Positions 1 through 7,998 of a stretch of DNA of 38,734 nucleotides are shown in pieces. The stretch is taken from the NCBI GenBank assembly GCA_016873715.1, contig VGWF01000029.1, forward strand, positions 1-38,734, read 5' to 3'. The notes under the pieces are model-generated. The model ran no database searches. It was not told the origin of the DNA and worked only from the letters and a program-made list of their open reading frames with translations. Both the position numbers and the translations under genes were made by a program. Each line of letters opens with the position of its first letter. The stretch's first letter is position 1. This DNA comes from Lentisphaerota bacterium (GTDB lineage: Bacteria > Verrucomicrobiota > Kiritimatiellia > PWTM01).

Positions 1-486
1 TTCCTGTCGTGGATGGTGCTGCCGTCCGATCCGCACCGCGCCGTCATGCCCCAGACCGTCGAAGCGGCGCCCGGCCGCCTCGTTGCCGCCGTGCGTCGGC
101 GGGACCGGAAGACGAACGAGTGCTGGATCGATGCGTATGCCTCCGGTGATTCGGCGCGGACATGGTCGTTCGCGAGCCGGATCGGGGAGACCGGGGGCTC
201 CAACGGCAACCCGCCCGCGCTGATCCGGCTCGCCGACGGCCGCCTGTGCTGCGCCTACGGCAACCGCACGACGCGACGGCTGCTCGCCCGCACGAGCGCA
301 GACGCCGGTCTTACGTGGTCCGCCGAGACCGTTGTGCGCGACGACTACTTCTCCGGCCATGACGATGCGGATTTCGGCTATCCGCGGCTCGTCCAGCGCG
401 CCGACGGCAGGGTCGTCGCCATCTGCTACTTCGCGGACAAGGCCCACCCGCAACAGCACATTGCAGCAAGCATCTGGAAGCCGTAG
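1..486 (+). CDS. Sialidase-family (BNR/Asp-box) protein, C-terminal part
   Basis: The frame is open from the first base, so the gene begins upstream and only about 161 C-terminal residues are visible. It contains Asp-box-like blade motifs, SGDSARTW and SADAGLTW, each followed by a short strand of the type seen in six-bladed sialidase propellers, and phrases such as GNPPALIRLADGRLCCAYGN that are typical of exo-alpha-sialidase-like proteins of PVC bacteria. These proteins are usually secreted and remove terminal sugars, but the family is broad and sialic acid is not assured as the substrate. The catalytic arginine triad and nucleophile cannot be judged in a fragment. It resembles the complete sialidase-like gene at 10398 in type, though the two are not obvious recent duplicates. 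The stop is TAG at 484-486. Confidence 0.75.
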   Translation, partial: FLSWMVLPSDPHRAVMPQTVEAAPGRLVAAVRRRDRKTNECWIDAYASGDSARTWSFASRIGETGGSNGNPPALIRLADGRLCCAYGNRTTRRLLARTSADAGLTWSAETVVRDDYFSGHDDADFGYPRLVQRADGRVVAICYFADKAHPQQHIAASIWKP

Positions 487-545
487 GCCGCGCGGCGATT
501 CCGTGGGGCTTCGTGAGAGCGACGGGGGTGACCCGAGGCGCCGCC

Positions 546-628
546 CCGGGGATCCCCGGCTGAGCGCGGCCGGCCAGGAACGAGCGACGCTTCGGGGGTC
601 TCCCGAACGGCGCCGACGGAGCGGCGCC
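546..628. repeat. Two intergenic palindromes after the sialidase gene
   Basis: The 252-bp gap 487-738 has no convincing gene. It contains a perfect 14-bp palindrome CCGGGGATCCCCGG (546-559) and a hairpin with a 7-bp stem (GGCGCCG at 609-615, CGGCGCC at 622-628, 6-base loop). Neither is followed by a T tract, so they look more like REP-type extragenic palindromes than classical terminators, though the second could help stop transcription. Confidence 0.5.
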
Positions 629-738
629 CTCCAAGCCCGTCCTCGCGTATCCAAGTCGAATCAGACAGGACGGTTCCGCCCTGCCGGCCGCACCGCGCCG
701 TCGACACGGGTCGCCGGCCGCGATAGGCTTCGCCCGCT

Positions 739-3201
739 GTGAACAGGCTGCATCGGTTCCGGGTTGATTCCATGGCGGCCGGCGTCGCCGCTTTTCTGGC
801 GGGCGGGGCCGTCGCGTCCGCCGCCGCGAATCCGCCACCCGCCGATCCGCTCGACACTCCCGCCACTCACGATCTTCCCGACCTCCGCGCGATGATCAAG
901 GCGCTCGGCGCGCCCGCCGGCGCGGCGCACCTCGCGCAGCTCGAAGCGCTGGCGACGCGCGGCGCGGAGATCGCGACCGCGGGCGGCGCGCTCGACGCAT
1001 GGGTCGGCGAGGTTGCGGCGCTGCGGCGGCGCGCGCTCGTCACGGAGAACCCGTCCGCCGGGTTCGACAAGCTCGTCTTCGTGACCCGGAAGACCTACGG
1101 CGCGAACCACTATTACACCGAGTTCATCAACAGCCCCTGGACGCCCGGCGGAAACCTGTGCGTGCTCGACCTCAAGGACGGCTCGGTCCGCGAGATCGTT
1201 CCGCAGTTGAAGGGCGGCGTGTTCGAGCGCTTCGACCTGTCGTTCGACGCGAGCCGCATCGTTTTCGCGTGGAAGGCGGGCGCGCAGGACGGCTACCGCA
1301 TCTACGAGGTGGGCGTCGACGGCAGCGGCCTCCGCCAGCTCACGTTCCCGCAGTCCGACGAGGCCGCGCTGGTCGCGCGGTACCGCGTCTTCGGCCACTA
1401 CCACCACGGCACCGACGACATGCAGCCGTGCTACCTCGCCGACGGCGGCATCGCGTTCATCTCGACCCGCTGCCAGTACGGCATCCTGTGCGACGTGCCG
1501 GACGACTTCACGACGACCGTGCTCTACCGAATGGACGGCGACGGCCGGAACCTGAAGCGCCTGAGCAACAGCTCCGTCAGCGAGGCCTCGCCCGTGCTGA
1601 TGCCCGACGGCCGGCTGCTTTACACGCGCTGGGAGTACGTCGACAAGGGCGCCGTCAGCGTGAAGTGCCTCTGGGCGATGCGGCCGGACGGCTCCGCATC
1701 CTCCGAGGTCTACGGCAACGACATCGACCTGCCGCCGACGCTGATCTACGGCCGGCCGATCCCCGGCACCGCCGACGGCTACGTCGTGCTCGGCACGCCG
1801 CATTGCCCGCAGAACGGCATGGGCACCGTGATCCGCCTCGACACGAGCCGCAACATCCGCACGCGCGAGCCGATGACCTACATGACGCCCGATGTCGACA
1901 TCCAGGACGAGGCCGGATTCGCGTTCCGCGGACCCGACGGCGCGTGGCGGAGCGATGGGGCGGGGCGCGGGCGGTTGTTCAAGGATCCGTTCCCGCTGTC
2001 GGCCCGTCTCTTCCTCGTCGCTCACAAGCCCGCCGGGCCGGTGTGGAAGGACCGCGAGGCCTACGGCCTCTACCTGCTCGACGAAACGGGCCGTGCCGCG
2101 CTGCTGCACCGTGCGGAGGGGATCTCGTGCTGGATGCCCGTCCCGTTACGGCCGCGGCCGGTGCCCCCGGTTCTGGAATCGCCCGTCGACGCCGCGCTGG
2201 CCGCCTCGAACCGCGCGGTGTGCGTCGTGGCGGACGTCTACCAGGGCCTCGGCGGTGTCGAACGCGGGACGGTGAAGCACCTGCGCATCCTCGAGCAGGT
2301 CCCGCGGCCGTGGTCGGCACGGCGGCGGTGGGACGGCGACGTCTACGACCAGCAGCACGCGACCATCTCGAAGGACACGCACCTCGGCCTCAAGGTCCAG
2401 CACGGCGTCGTGCCCGTCGAGGCCGACGGCTCGGCCAACTTCGTCGTCCCCGCCGGCGCCAACGTGTTCCTGCAGGCCCTCGACGCGAACTTCATGGCGG
2501 TGCAGACCGAGCGCACGTTCGTCAACTACATGCCCGGAGAGACGCGGAGCTGCGTCGGTTGCCACGAACTGCCCGGCGGCGTCGCCGCCGCGCCGTCGGC
2601 GTCGCTGCTCGCGATGCGCCGCGCGCCGTCCGTCCCCGGCCCGCAGCCCGGCGAGCGCGACGGACGCCGGCCGCTGGACTACGTGCTCGACGTGCAGCCG
2701 GTGTGGGACCGCCACTGCGTGAAGTGCCACGGCGGCGCGGAACCGCGCGGGACGCTCGACCTCCGCGGCACGCCCACGGCGATGTTCAACGCGTCCTACG
2801 AGTCGCTCGTGCCCGAGCGCCGCCGCAATCCGCTCCGCGACCGCGGCCTGCTCGGCCCGGTGATCGGCGAGAACCACCCCAAGACCGGCAACATCGACTA
2901 CCTCCCGCCGAAATCGCTCGGCTCCCACGCGAGCGTCCTCGTCGCCATGCTCGCCCGCGGCGCCGTGCGGCTGGCCGACCCGAAGCAGGAGGCCCGCGCC
3001 CGGAAGCTCGTCGAAACCCACCGCGACCTCCACCTCACGCCGGAGGAACTGCTCAAGGTGACGAACTGGGTCGACACCAACGCGCAGTTCTACGGCACCT
3101 ACTTCGGTCGCAAGAACCTCGCCCACCGTGCGCACCCCGCCTTCCGCCCCGTCCCGACCTTCGAGATGGCCGTCAGCCGGGAGGATCCGTTTGCGGAGTG
3201 A
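739..3201 (+). CDS. HzsA-like dihaem beta-propeller protein (hydrazine synthase alpha-related)
   Basis: An 820-residue exported protein. The GTG start gives a basic n-region (NRLHRFR) ahead of a hydrophobic core ending near ASAAA; ATG 772 is the alternative but would leave the signal without positive charge. A short helical region (about 35-95) is followed by a TolB/PD40-like beta-propeller (about 100-570) rich in repeats such as DLSFDASRIVFAW and YRMDGDGRNLKRLS. The C-terminal part carries two c-type haem sites, CVGCH (605-609) and CVKCH (660-664), the second in a context (CVKCHGGAEPRGTLDLRG) typical of planctomycete-type cytochromes. The arrangement matches proteins annotated as HzsA-related, homologous to the alpha subunit of anammox hydrazine synthase. 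Outside anammox bacteria the role is unknown, and hydrazine synthesis is not implied because the beta and gamma subunits are absent here. It stands alone, with 250-350 bp gaps on both sides. Confidence 0.75.
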   Translation: MNRLHRFRVDSMAAGVAAFLAGGAVASAAANPPPADPLDTPATHDLPDLRAMIKALGAPAGAAHLAQLEALATRGAEIATAGGALDAWVGEVAALRRRALVTENPSAGFDKLVFVTRKTYGANHYYTEFINSPWTPGGNLCVLDLKDGSVREIVPQLKGGVFERFDLSFDASRIVFAWKAGAQDGYRIYEVGVDGSGLRQLTFPQSDEAALVARYRVFGHYHHGTDDMQPCYLADGGIAFISTRCQYGILCDVPDDFTTTVLYRMDGDGRNLKRLSNSSVSEASPVLMPDGRLLYTRWEYVDKGAVSVKCLWAMRPDGSASSEVYGNDIDLPPTLIYGRPIPGTADGYVVLGTPHCPQNGMGTVIRLDTSRNIRTREPMTYMTPDVDIQDEAGFAFRGPDGAWRSDGAGRGRLFKDPFPLSARLFLVAHKPAGPVWKDREAYGLYLLDETGRAALLHRAEGISCWMPVPLRPRPVPPVLESPVDAALAASNRAVCVVADVYQGLGGVERGTVKHLRILEQVPRPWSARRRWDGDVYDQQHATISKDTHLGLKVQHGVVPVEADGSANFVVPAGANVFLQALDANFMAVQTERTFVNYMPGETRSCVGCHELPGGVAAAPSASLLAMRRAPSVPGPQPGERDGRRPLDYVLDVQPVWDRHCVKCHGGAEPRGTLDLRGTPTAMFNASYESLVPERRRNPLRDRGLLGPVIGENHPKTGNIDYLPPKSLGSHASVLVAMLARGAVRLADPKQEARARKLVETHRDLHLTPEELLKVTNWVDTNAQFYGTYFGRKNLAHRAHPAFRPVPTFEMAVSREDPFAE

Positions 3202-3550
3202 TCGAGTGAGCCTGCTTCATCAGGGCGGATCAGATGGAGCAGGGGGGGAGAGTGTGGCCGAGACGCCGGGCCGTCAGGCAGGCTGCGGCGTGCCGCGTGG
3301 CCTCCAAGGATTGGAACTTCGCGGGCGGGGACGGTCCAACGGTTGGACGGACGGGCTCACGGCCGCTCGCCCCTCCAACGCCCGACGATCGGGCGCGAGT
3401 TCCGGCCGGTCTTCGTGGAAGCGGCGACCTGGCCGCTTGCTTCGGGGATCCGCCGGGCTCGGCGGAGGCGCCGGTTGTTGGACGTCGGTCGATCGGGCAT
3501 GATGGCGCGGGCGCGGCGGGGATGACCGCGCGCCGCGCGGGGAGGCGTTC
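3202..3550. repeat. Intergenic region with three hairpins
   Basis: This 349-bp gap holds short open frames but none with protein-like composition. It contains a TCCAA-GGA-TTGGA hairpin (3303-3315), a GTCCAAC-G-GTTGGAC hairpin (3334-3348) and a CGCCCGA-CGA-TCGGGCG hairpin (3379-3395). The first two share a TCCAA/TTGGA core with the hairpins in the leader repeats near 30.73-30.81 kb and 33.83-33.88 kb, which suggests a dispersed repeat family. The promoter of the GH88 gene probably lies in the remainder, but I cannot point to convincing -35/-10 boxes. Confidence 0.5.
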
Positions 3551-4741
3551 ATGAACATGCGGATTGCGGCGGTGTGCGGCGCGCTGGGGATGCCGGTCGC
3601 GGCGGCGCCGGCGGACGAGTTGCTGGAGAGGATCCCGTCGACGATCGAGGCGGCGGCGGCGCAGTACGAGGGGATGCTGGCCGCGATCCAGGGCGATCCC
3701 GGCCTGCCGCGCACGACGGCGGGCGGGAAGCGGGTGATGGTCGGCCCGAAGGACTGGACCAGCGGCTTCTTCCCCGGGTCGCTCTGGTACCTGCACGAGG
3801 CGACGAAGGCGCCGCGCTGGCGCGAGGCGGCGGACGCCTATACGCGGCGGCTCGACAGCATCCGCCACTTCACCGGCAACCACGACGTCGGCTTCATGCT
3901 CTACTGCAGCTACGGCAACGGCTGGCGGCTGACGAAGACCCCGGACTACCGCGACGTGCTGCTCGACGGCGCGAAGGCGCTCTCGACGCGCTTCCATTCG
4001 GCGGTCGGCGCGATCAAGTCGTGGGACAATCCGAGGTGGAAGTACCCCGTCATCATCGACAACATGATGAACCTCGAGCTGCTGACGTGGGCGTCGGCCG
4101 AGAGCGGCGACGCGCGGTTCCGCGACATCGCGGTCCGCCACGCCGACACGACCCTGGCGAACCATTTCCGTCCCGACGCCAGCACGTGGCACGTGGTCGG
4201 CTACGACCCGGAGACCGGCAAGCCCGCGGTGAAGCAGACGCACCAGGGCGCGACGGACGACTCCGCGTGGGCGCGCGGCCAGGCGTGGGGGCTGTACGGC
4301 TACACGATGATGGCGCGCGAGACGAAGAACCCTTCGTACCTGGCGCAGGCGAGGAGGATCGCGGGCTTCCTCGCCAAGCACCCGCGGCTGCCGGCCGACG
4401 CGGTGCCCTATTGGGATTTCGACGCGCCCGGCATTCCGGACGCCCCGCGCGACGCTTCGGCCGCGGCCATCATGGCCTCGGCGCTGATCGAGCTCTCCGG
4501 CCTCGCAGGCGGCGACGAGGGGAAAGCGCTTCTCGATCTCGCGCGACGGCAGCTCCTCTCGCTCACGTCGCCCGCCTATCTCGCGCCGAAGGGGGAGAAC
4601 GGGAGCTTCCTGCTGATGCACTGCGTCGGCCACCTGCCCGGCGGCAAGGAGATCGACGTGCCGCTCGTCTACGCCGACTACTACTTCCTCGAGGCCCTGC
4701 TGCGCTACCGGGCCGCGGTCCGGAGCACGCCGCCAAAGTAG
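3551..4741 (+). CDS. GH88 unsaturated glucuronyl/galacturonyl hydrolase
   Basis: A 396-residue (alpha/alpha)6-barrel enzyme of the GH88 type, which hydrolyses the 4,5-unsaturated uronic acid left at the non-reducing end by polysaccharide lyases. The family's two key aspartates are present: D112 in GNHDVGF and D170 in VIIDNMMN, matching Asp88 and Asp149 of the Bacillus GL1 enzyme. Other hallmarks are WTSGFFPGSLWY (about 69-80) and TDDSAWARGQAWGLYG in the second half. Length is normal for the family. The N-terminus (MNMRIAAVCGALGMPVAAA) looks like a short signal peptide, and a GGGGAGG ribosome site lies about 5 bases before the ATG. It is the only clear lyase-product enzyme here, so uronate-containing oligosaccharides are expected, although no lyase is recognisable in the window. 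GH105 is less likely given the overall motifs. Confidence 0.88.
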   Translation: MNMRIAAVCGALGMPVAAAPADELLERIPSTIEAAAAQYEGMLAAIQGDPGLPRTTAGGKRVMVGPKDWTSGFFPGSLWYLHEATKAPRWREAADAYTRRLDSIRHFTGNHDVGFMLYCSYGNGWRLTKTPDYRDVLLDGAKALSTRFHSAVGAIKSWDNPRWKYPVIIDNMMNLELLTWASAESGDARFRDIAVRHADTTLANHFRPDASTWHVVGYDPETGKPAVKQTHQGATDDSAWARGQAWGLYGYTMMARETKNPSYLAQARRIAGFLAKHPRLPADAVPYWDFDAPGIPDAPRDASAAAIMASALIELSGLAGGDEGKALLDLARRQLLSLTSPAYLAPKGENGSFLLMHCVGHLPGGKEIDVPLVYADYYFLEALLRYRAAVRSTPPK

Positions 4742-4743
4742 TC

Positions 4744-4801
4744 CCCACGCTCCGCGTGAGGACCTCTCCGTCGTCCGGATGCCCTCACGCTCGGCGTGAG
4801 G
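4744..4801. repeat. Paired CACGC/GCGTG hairpins downstream of GH88
   Basis: Two near-identical short hairpins lie 25 bp apart just after the GH88 stop: CACGC-TCC-GCGTG (4746-4758) and CCTCACGC-TCG-GCGTGAGG (4783-4801). Both end in GTGAGGACC, so they are diverged copies of one unit. No T-run follows. A REP-like element that may also reduce readthrough is the most economical reading. Confidence 0.55.
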
Positions 4802-4899
4802 ACCGCGCTGTGCCGCCGGCGCGACGGTCCGCCCGCGTTCCAGGTCGCATTTTTGGATTGCACGCCGGCCCGCGTTGGAGTTTCCTCTCCGCCTTTGCC

Positions 4900-5382
4900 A
4901 TGAACAAGAAAGCCATTCTGCAGAAGATCATCGACGACCTCACCGCCCGCGTGACGTTGCACGTGGAGGCCGCCCGCACGGCGCATGCCGAGGCGACGGA
5001 TGAGGAGAACAAGGCCGAGGACGAATACGACACGCGCGGGCTCGAGGCCTCGTACCTCGCCGCCGGCCAGTCGCGGCAGACCGCCGAGACCGAGCGTGCG
5101 ATCGTCGAGTTCCGGGCCCTCGAGCTGCGGCGCTTCGGACCGAAGGACCCGATCGACGTCGGCGCCCTCGTGGACCTGCAGCCCAAGGGCGAGGCGCCGG
5201 TGCTCTACTTTATCGGCCCCAGCGCCGGAGGCACGGAGGTCGTCCACGACAAGCGGTCGGTCCTCGTGATCACACCGCAGTCGCCGCTCGGCGAGCAGAT
5301 CGTCGGCCGGAAGCAGGGCGACAAGCTCAGGATCCGTATCGCCGGCGAGACGAACGAGTACAAGCTGCTCGCGGTGTCGTAA
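4900..5382 (+). CDS. GreA/GreB-like transcription elongation factor
   Basis: A 160-residue protein the size of GreA. Residues 1-80 form a charged helical hairpin with an acidic tip (TDEENKAEDEYDTRGLEASY), and residues 85-160 form the FKBP-like C-terminal domain (ending in the stretch VITPQSPLGEQIVGRKQGD). The EYDTRGLEASYLAAGQ stretch is characteristic of a GreA/GreB-related group distinct from canonical GreA. Such proteins enter the RNA polymerase secondary channel and stimulate transcript cleavage or modulate pausing; whether this one cleaves is uncertain. It is cytoplasmic and lacks a signal peptide, unlike nearly all its neighbours. The chosen ATG begins the family-like MNKKAILQKI; the frame is open far upstream, but that part reads as a shadow of GH88. 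No strong Shine-Dalgarno is visible. It is followed at once by a terminator-like hairpin. Confidence 0.85.
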   Translation: MNKKAILQKIIDDLTARVTLHVEAARTAHAEATDEENKAEDEYDTRGLEASYLAAGQSRQTAETERAIVEFRALELRRFGPKDPIDVGALVDLQPKGEAPVLYFIGPSAGGTEVVHDKRSVLVITPQSPLGEQIVGRKQGDKLRIRIAGETNEYKLLAVS

Positions 5383-5415
5383 CCCCGCGGTTGACGCGCG
5401 GCCTCCGCCGGGGTT
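5381..5415 (+). terminator. Putative intrinsic terminator after the GreA-like gene
   Basis: A stem AACCCCGCGG (5381-5390) pairs with CCGCCGGGGTT (5405-5415) with one bulged base, across a 14-base loop. It is followed by only one further T (TTTC in all), so termination may be partial. It starts within the stop codon of the GreA-like gene. Confidence 0.45.
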
Positions 5416-5454
5416 TCATGGCCGCCATACGCCCGGCAGGGCGGGGAGGGTGGC

Positions 5455-7926
5455 ATGGACAACCGGCGGCGGATTCCTTTCAGGATCGGTTCCTTCGCGG
5501 CATCGGCGCTGCTGTTGGCGTCCACCGCCCCCGCGGGCGGCGCGGCCTCGGAATCGCTCTGGTTCGACCGCCCGGCCACGAAGTTCTTCGAGTCGCTCCC
5601 GCTCGGCAACGGCCGCCTCGGCGCGATGGTCTTCGGCGGCGTCGACGAGGAGCGGATCGTCCTCAACGAGAGCTCCATGTGGTCCGGCTCGCGCGAGGAG
5701 GCCGACCGCCCGGACGCGCACAAGGCCCTTCCCGAGATCCGCCGCCTGCTGATCGAGGGGAAGAACCCGGAGGCGGAGGAGCTGGTCAACTCAAACTTCA
5801 CCTGCGCGGCCAAGGGCTCCGGCCGCGGCCGCGGCGCGAACGTTCCCTTCGGCTGCTACCAGGTCCTCGGGAACCTCCGCCTGAAGTTCGCGGGCGCCGC
5901 CGCGACGGAGGACTACCGCCGCGAGCTCGATCTCGCCACGGCACGGGCGCGGGTGACGTACCGCCGCGACGGCGTCGCGTTCACGCGCGAGCACTTCGTC
6001 TCGGCGCCGGACGAGGTCTTCGCGAGCCGCCTCGCCGCCGACCGCCCGGGCGCGCTGTCGTTCGAGATCGCCCTCGACCGCCCCGAGCGCTTCGCCACCT
6101 CCGCCGCGTCGAACGAACTCGTCATGGCCGGCGCGCTGAACGACGGGCTCGGGGGAACCGGCGTGACGTACGTCGCGCGCCTACGGGTCGCGACGAAGGG
6201 GGGCGTGGTCCGGGCGGACGGCGCCCGCCTGCGCGTCGAGGGCGCCGACGAGGCCGTGCTGCTCGTCGCGGCCGCGACGGACTACCGCGGCTTCGCCGGC
6301 CGCCAGCTCCGCGATCCCGCCGCCGCCACGGCCGCCGATCTCGACCGCGCCGGCGCGAAGTCGTTCGAGGCGCTTGCGAAGGCCCACGAGGCGGATCACG
6401 CGCGGTGGTTCGGCCGGGTGTCGCTCCGGCTGGGGGACCGCGCCGATCCGCCGGAGGCCACCGACCGCCGCCTCGCCGCCTTCGCGAAGGGCGCCGCCGA
6501 TCCCGCGCTGGCCGCGCTCTATTTCAACTTCGGACGCTACCTGTTGATCGGCTCGTCGCGGCCCGGCGGACTGCCGGCGAACCTGCAGGGGATCTGGGCG
6601 GAGGAGGTGCAGACCCCGTGGAACGGCGACTGGCACCTCGACATCAACGTGCAGATGAACTACTGGCCCGCCCCGGTCTGCGGGCTCTCGGAGCTGCAGG
6701 AGCCGCTGCACCAGCTGATCGCGTCGCTCGTCGAACCCGGCACGAAGACCGCGAAGGCCTACTACAACGCCCGCGGCTGGGTCGCGCATGTCATCACGAA
6801 TCCCTGGGGCTTCACGGCGCCCGGCGAGCGCGCGTCGTGGGGCTCGACGACCGGCGGATCCGCGTGGCTGTGCCAGCATCTCTGGACCCACTACGCATAC
6901 ACGCTCGACCGGGAGTTCCTCGCGTGGGCCTATCCGGTCCTGAAGGGCTCGTCGCTGTTCTACGTCGACAACCTCGTCGAGGAGCCGAAGCGCGGCTGGC
7001 TCGTCACGGGGCCTTCGAACTCGCCGGAGAACCGCTTCAAGATGGCCGATGGACGCGCCGCGAATGTCTGTCTCGGCCCGACCATCGACATGCAGCAGCT
7101 CCGCGAGCTGTTCGGCAACACGGCGCGGGCGGCCGCGATCCTCGGCCTCGACGCGGACCTGCGCGGCGAGCTGCTCGCGAAGCGTGCGCGGCTCGCGCCG
7201 AACCAGATCGGTCCCGATGGACGGCTGCAGGAGTGGCTGGAGCCGTACGCCGAGGCCGAGCCGAAGCACCGTCACGTGTCCCATCTCTACGGCCTGCATC
7301 CGGGCAGCGAGATCACGTCCGACGGCACGCCGGACCTTGCGAAGGCGGTCCGCGCCTCGCTCGAGGGCCGCGGCGACGAGGGCACCGGCTGGTCGCTCGC
7401 GTGGAAGATCAACTTCTGGGCGCGGCTCGGCGACGGCGAGCGCGCGCACAAGCTGCTCGCGATGCTGCTGCGCCCCGCGCACACCGAGGGCAGGCGCGCC
7501 ATGGGTGGCGGCGGCTCGTCGGCGAACCTCTTCTGCTTCCACCCGCCGTTCCAGATCGACGGCAACTTCGGCGGCACCGCGGGGATCGCGGAGATGCTGG
7601 TGCAGAGCAGGGAGGACGAGGGACGAGGGGCGGGGGACGAGGGACGAGGGATACAGCAGGCTGTCGACCGGTCCACCCCTCGCCCCACGACCCTCGACCC
7701 TTTCCTCCTTCATCTTCTCCCCGCGCTACCCTCCGCCTGGCCCGAGGGCGAGGTCCAGGGACTGCGGGCGCGCGGGACGGTGAAGGTCGACATGGCGTGG
7801 TCGAAGGGAAGGCTCACGTCCGCGACGCTGACGGCGGCCAAGCCGGTCACGGTCCGCGTCCACCATTCCGGCCGCGAGCAGACGTTCGAGCTTGAACCCG
7901 GGAAGCCGGTGGCGATCCGGCCGTAG
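5455..7926 (+). CDS. GH95 family glycoside hydrolase (alpha-L-fucosidase / alpha-L-galactosidase type) with an in-frame insert
   Basis: An 823-residue secreted enzyme with an Arg-rich n-region (MDNRRRIPFR), hydrophobic core and signal cleavage near GGAAS. The N-terminal beta-sandwich starts with LWFDRPATKFFESLPLGNGR, the standard GH95 opening. The (alpha/alpha)6 barrel carries GDWHLDINVQMNYW (393-406), GPSNSPENRF with E525 (equivalent to the general acid E566 of Bifidobacterium AfcA) and QIDGNFGGTAGIAEM with D702 (equivalent to D766). The base-activating Asn pair of AfcA (NIN) appears here as D396-I-N398, a variant that may matter for specificity. Between LVQS (up to 718) and HLLPALPSAW (from about 751) lies a roughly 32-residue stretch of EDEGRG-type low complexity, where family members normally have a few residues (see the repeat entry). 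A GGGAGGG ribosome site lies about 5 bases upstream of the ATG. Likely substrate: terminal alpha-L-fucose or alpha-L-galactose on a branched glycan. Confidence 0.88.
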   Translation: MDNRRRIPFRIGSFAASALLLASTAPAGGAASESLWFDRPATKFFESLPLGNGRLGAMVFGGVDEERIVLNESSMWSGSREEADRPDAHKALPEIRRLLIEGKNPEAEELVNSNFTCAAKGSGRGRGANVPFGCYQVLGNLRLKFAGAAATEDYRRELDLATARARVTYRRDGVAFTREHFVSAPDEVFASRLAADRPGALSFEIALDRPERFATSAASNELVMAGALNDGLGGTGVTYVARLRVATKGGVVRADGARLRVEGADEAVLLVAAATDYRGFAGRQLRDPAAATAADLDRAGAKSFEALAKAHEADHARWFGRVSLRLGDRADPPEATDRRLAAFAKGAADPALAALYFNFGRYLLIGSSRPGGLPANLQGIWAEEVQTPWNGDWHLDINVQMNYWPAPVCGLSELQEPLHQLIASLVEPGTKTAKAYYNARGWVAHVITNPWGFTAPGERASWGSTTGGSAWLCQHLWTHYAYTLDREFLAWAYPVLKGSSLFYVDNLVEEPKRGWLVTGPSNSPENRFKMADGRAANVCLGPTIDMQQLRELFGNTARAAAILGLDADLRGELLAKRARLAPNQIGPDGRLQEWLEPYAEAEPKHRHVSHLYGLHPGSEITSDGTPDLAKAVRASLEGRGDEGTGWSLAWKINFWARLGDGERAHKLLAMLLRPAHTEGRRAMGGGGSSANLFCFHPPFQIDGNFGGTAGIAEMLVQSREDEGRGAGDEGRGIQQAVDRSTPRPTTLDPFLLHLLPALPSAWPEGEVQGLRARGTVKVDMAWSKGRLTSATLTAAKPVTVRVHHSGREQTFELEPGKPVAIRP
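7609..7704. repeat. Low-complexity repeat inserted in-frame in the GH95 gene
   Basis: About 96 bp made of GGACGAGGG-type units (7612-7650), a 26-base middle and a partly complementary CCCTCGCCCCACGACCCTCG arm (7677-7698). It forms an imperfect inverted repeat. The length is a multiple of three, and the translation (EDEGRGAGDEGRG, then STPRPTTLDP) has no counterpart in the GH95 fold at this point. Boundaries are approximate, taken from where GH95 similarity stops and resumes. Confidence 0.65.
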
Positions 7927-7998
7927 AAGCCCGGCGGAACGGCGAACCACACGAACGGCGCGAAAGAGGGCAGGGCAGACCTGCGCTCCTCGTGGGAT

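Noticed and set aside
999-3209. Overlapping 736-residue frame within the HzsA-like gene
   Set aside because: Arg/Pro-rich shadow in another frame; the 739-3201 frame has the haem motifs and propeller repeats.
3128-3554. Small + strand frames in the gap before GH88
   Set aside because: Composition is shadow-like, no ribosome site, and the region is better explained by hairpins.
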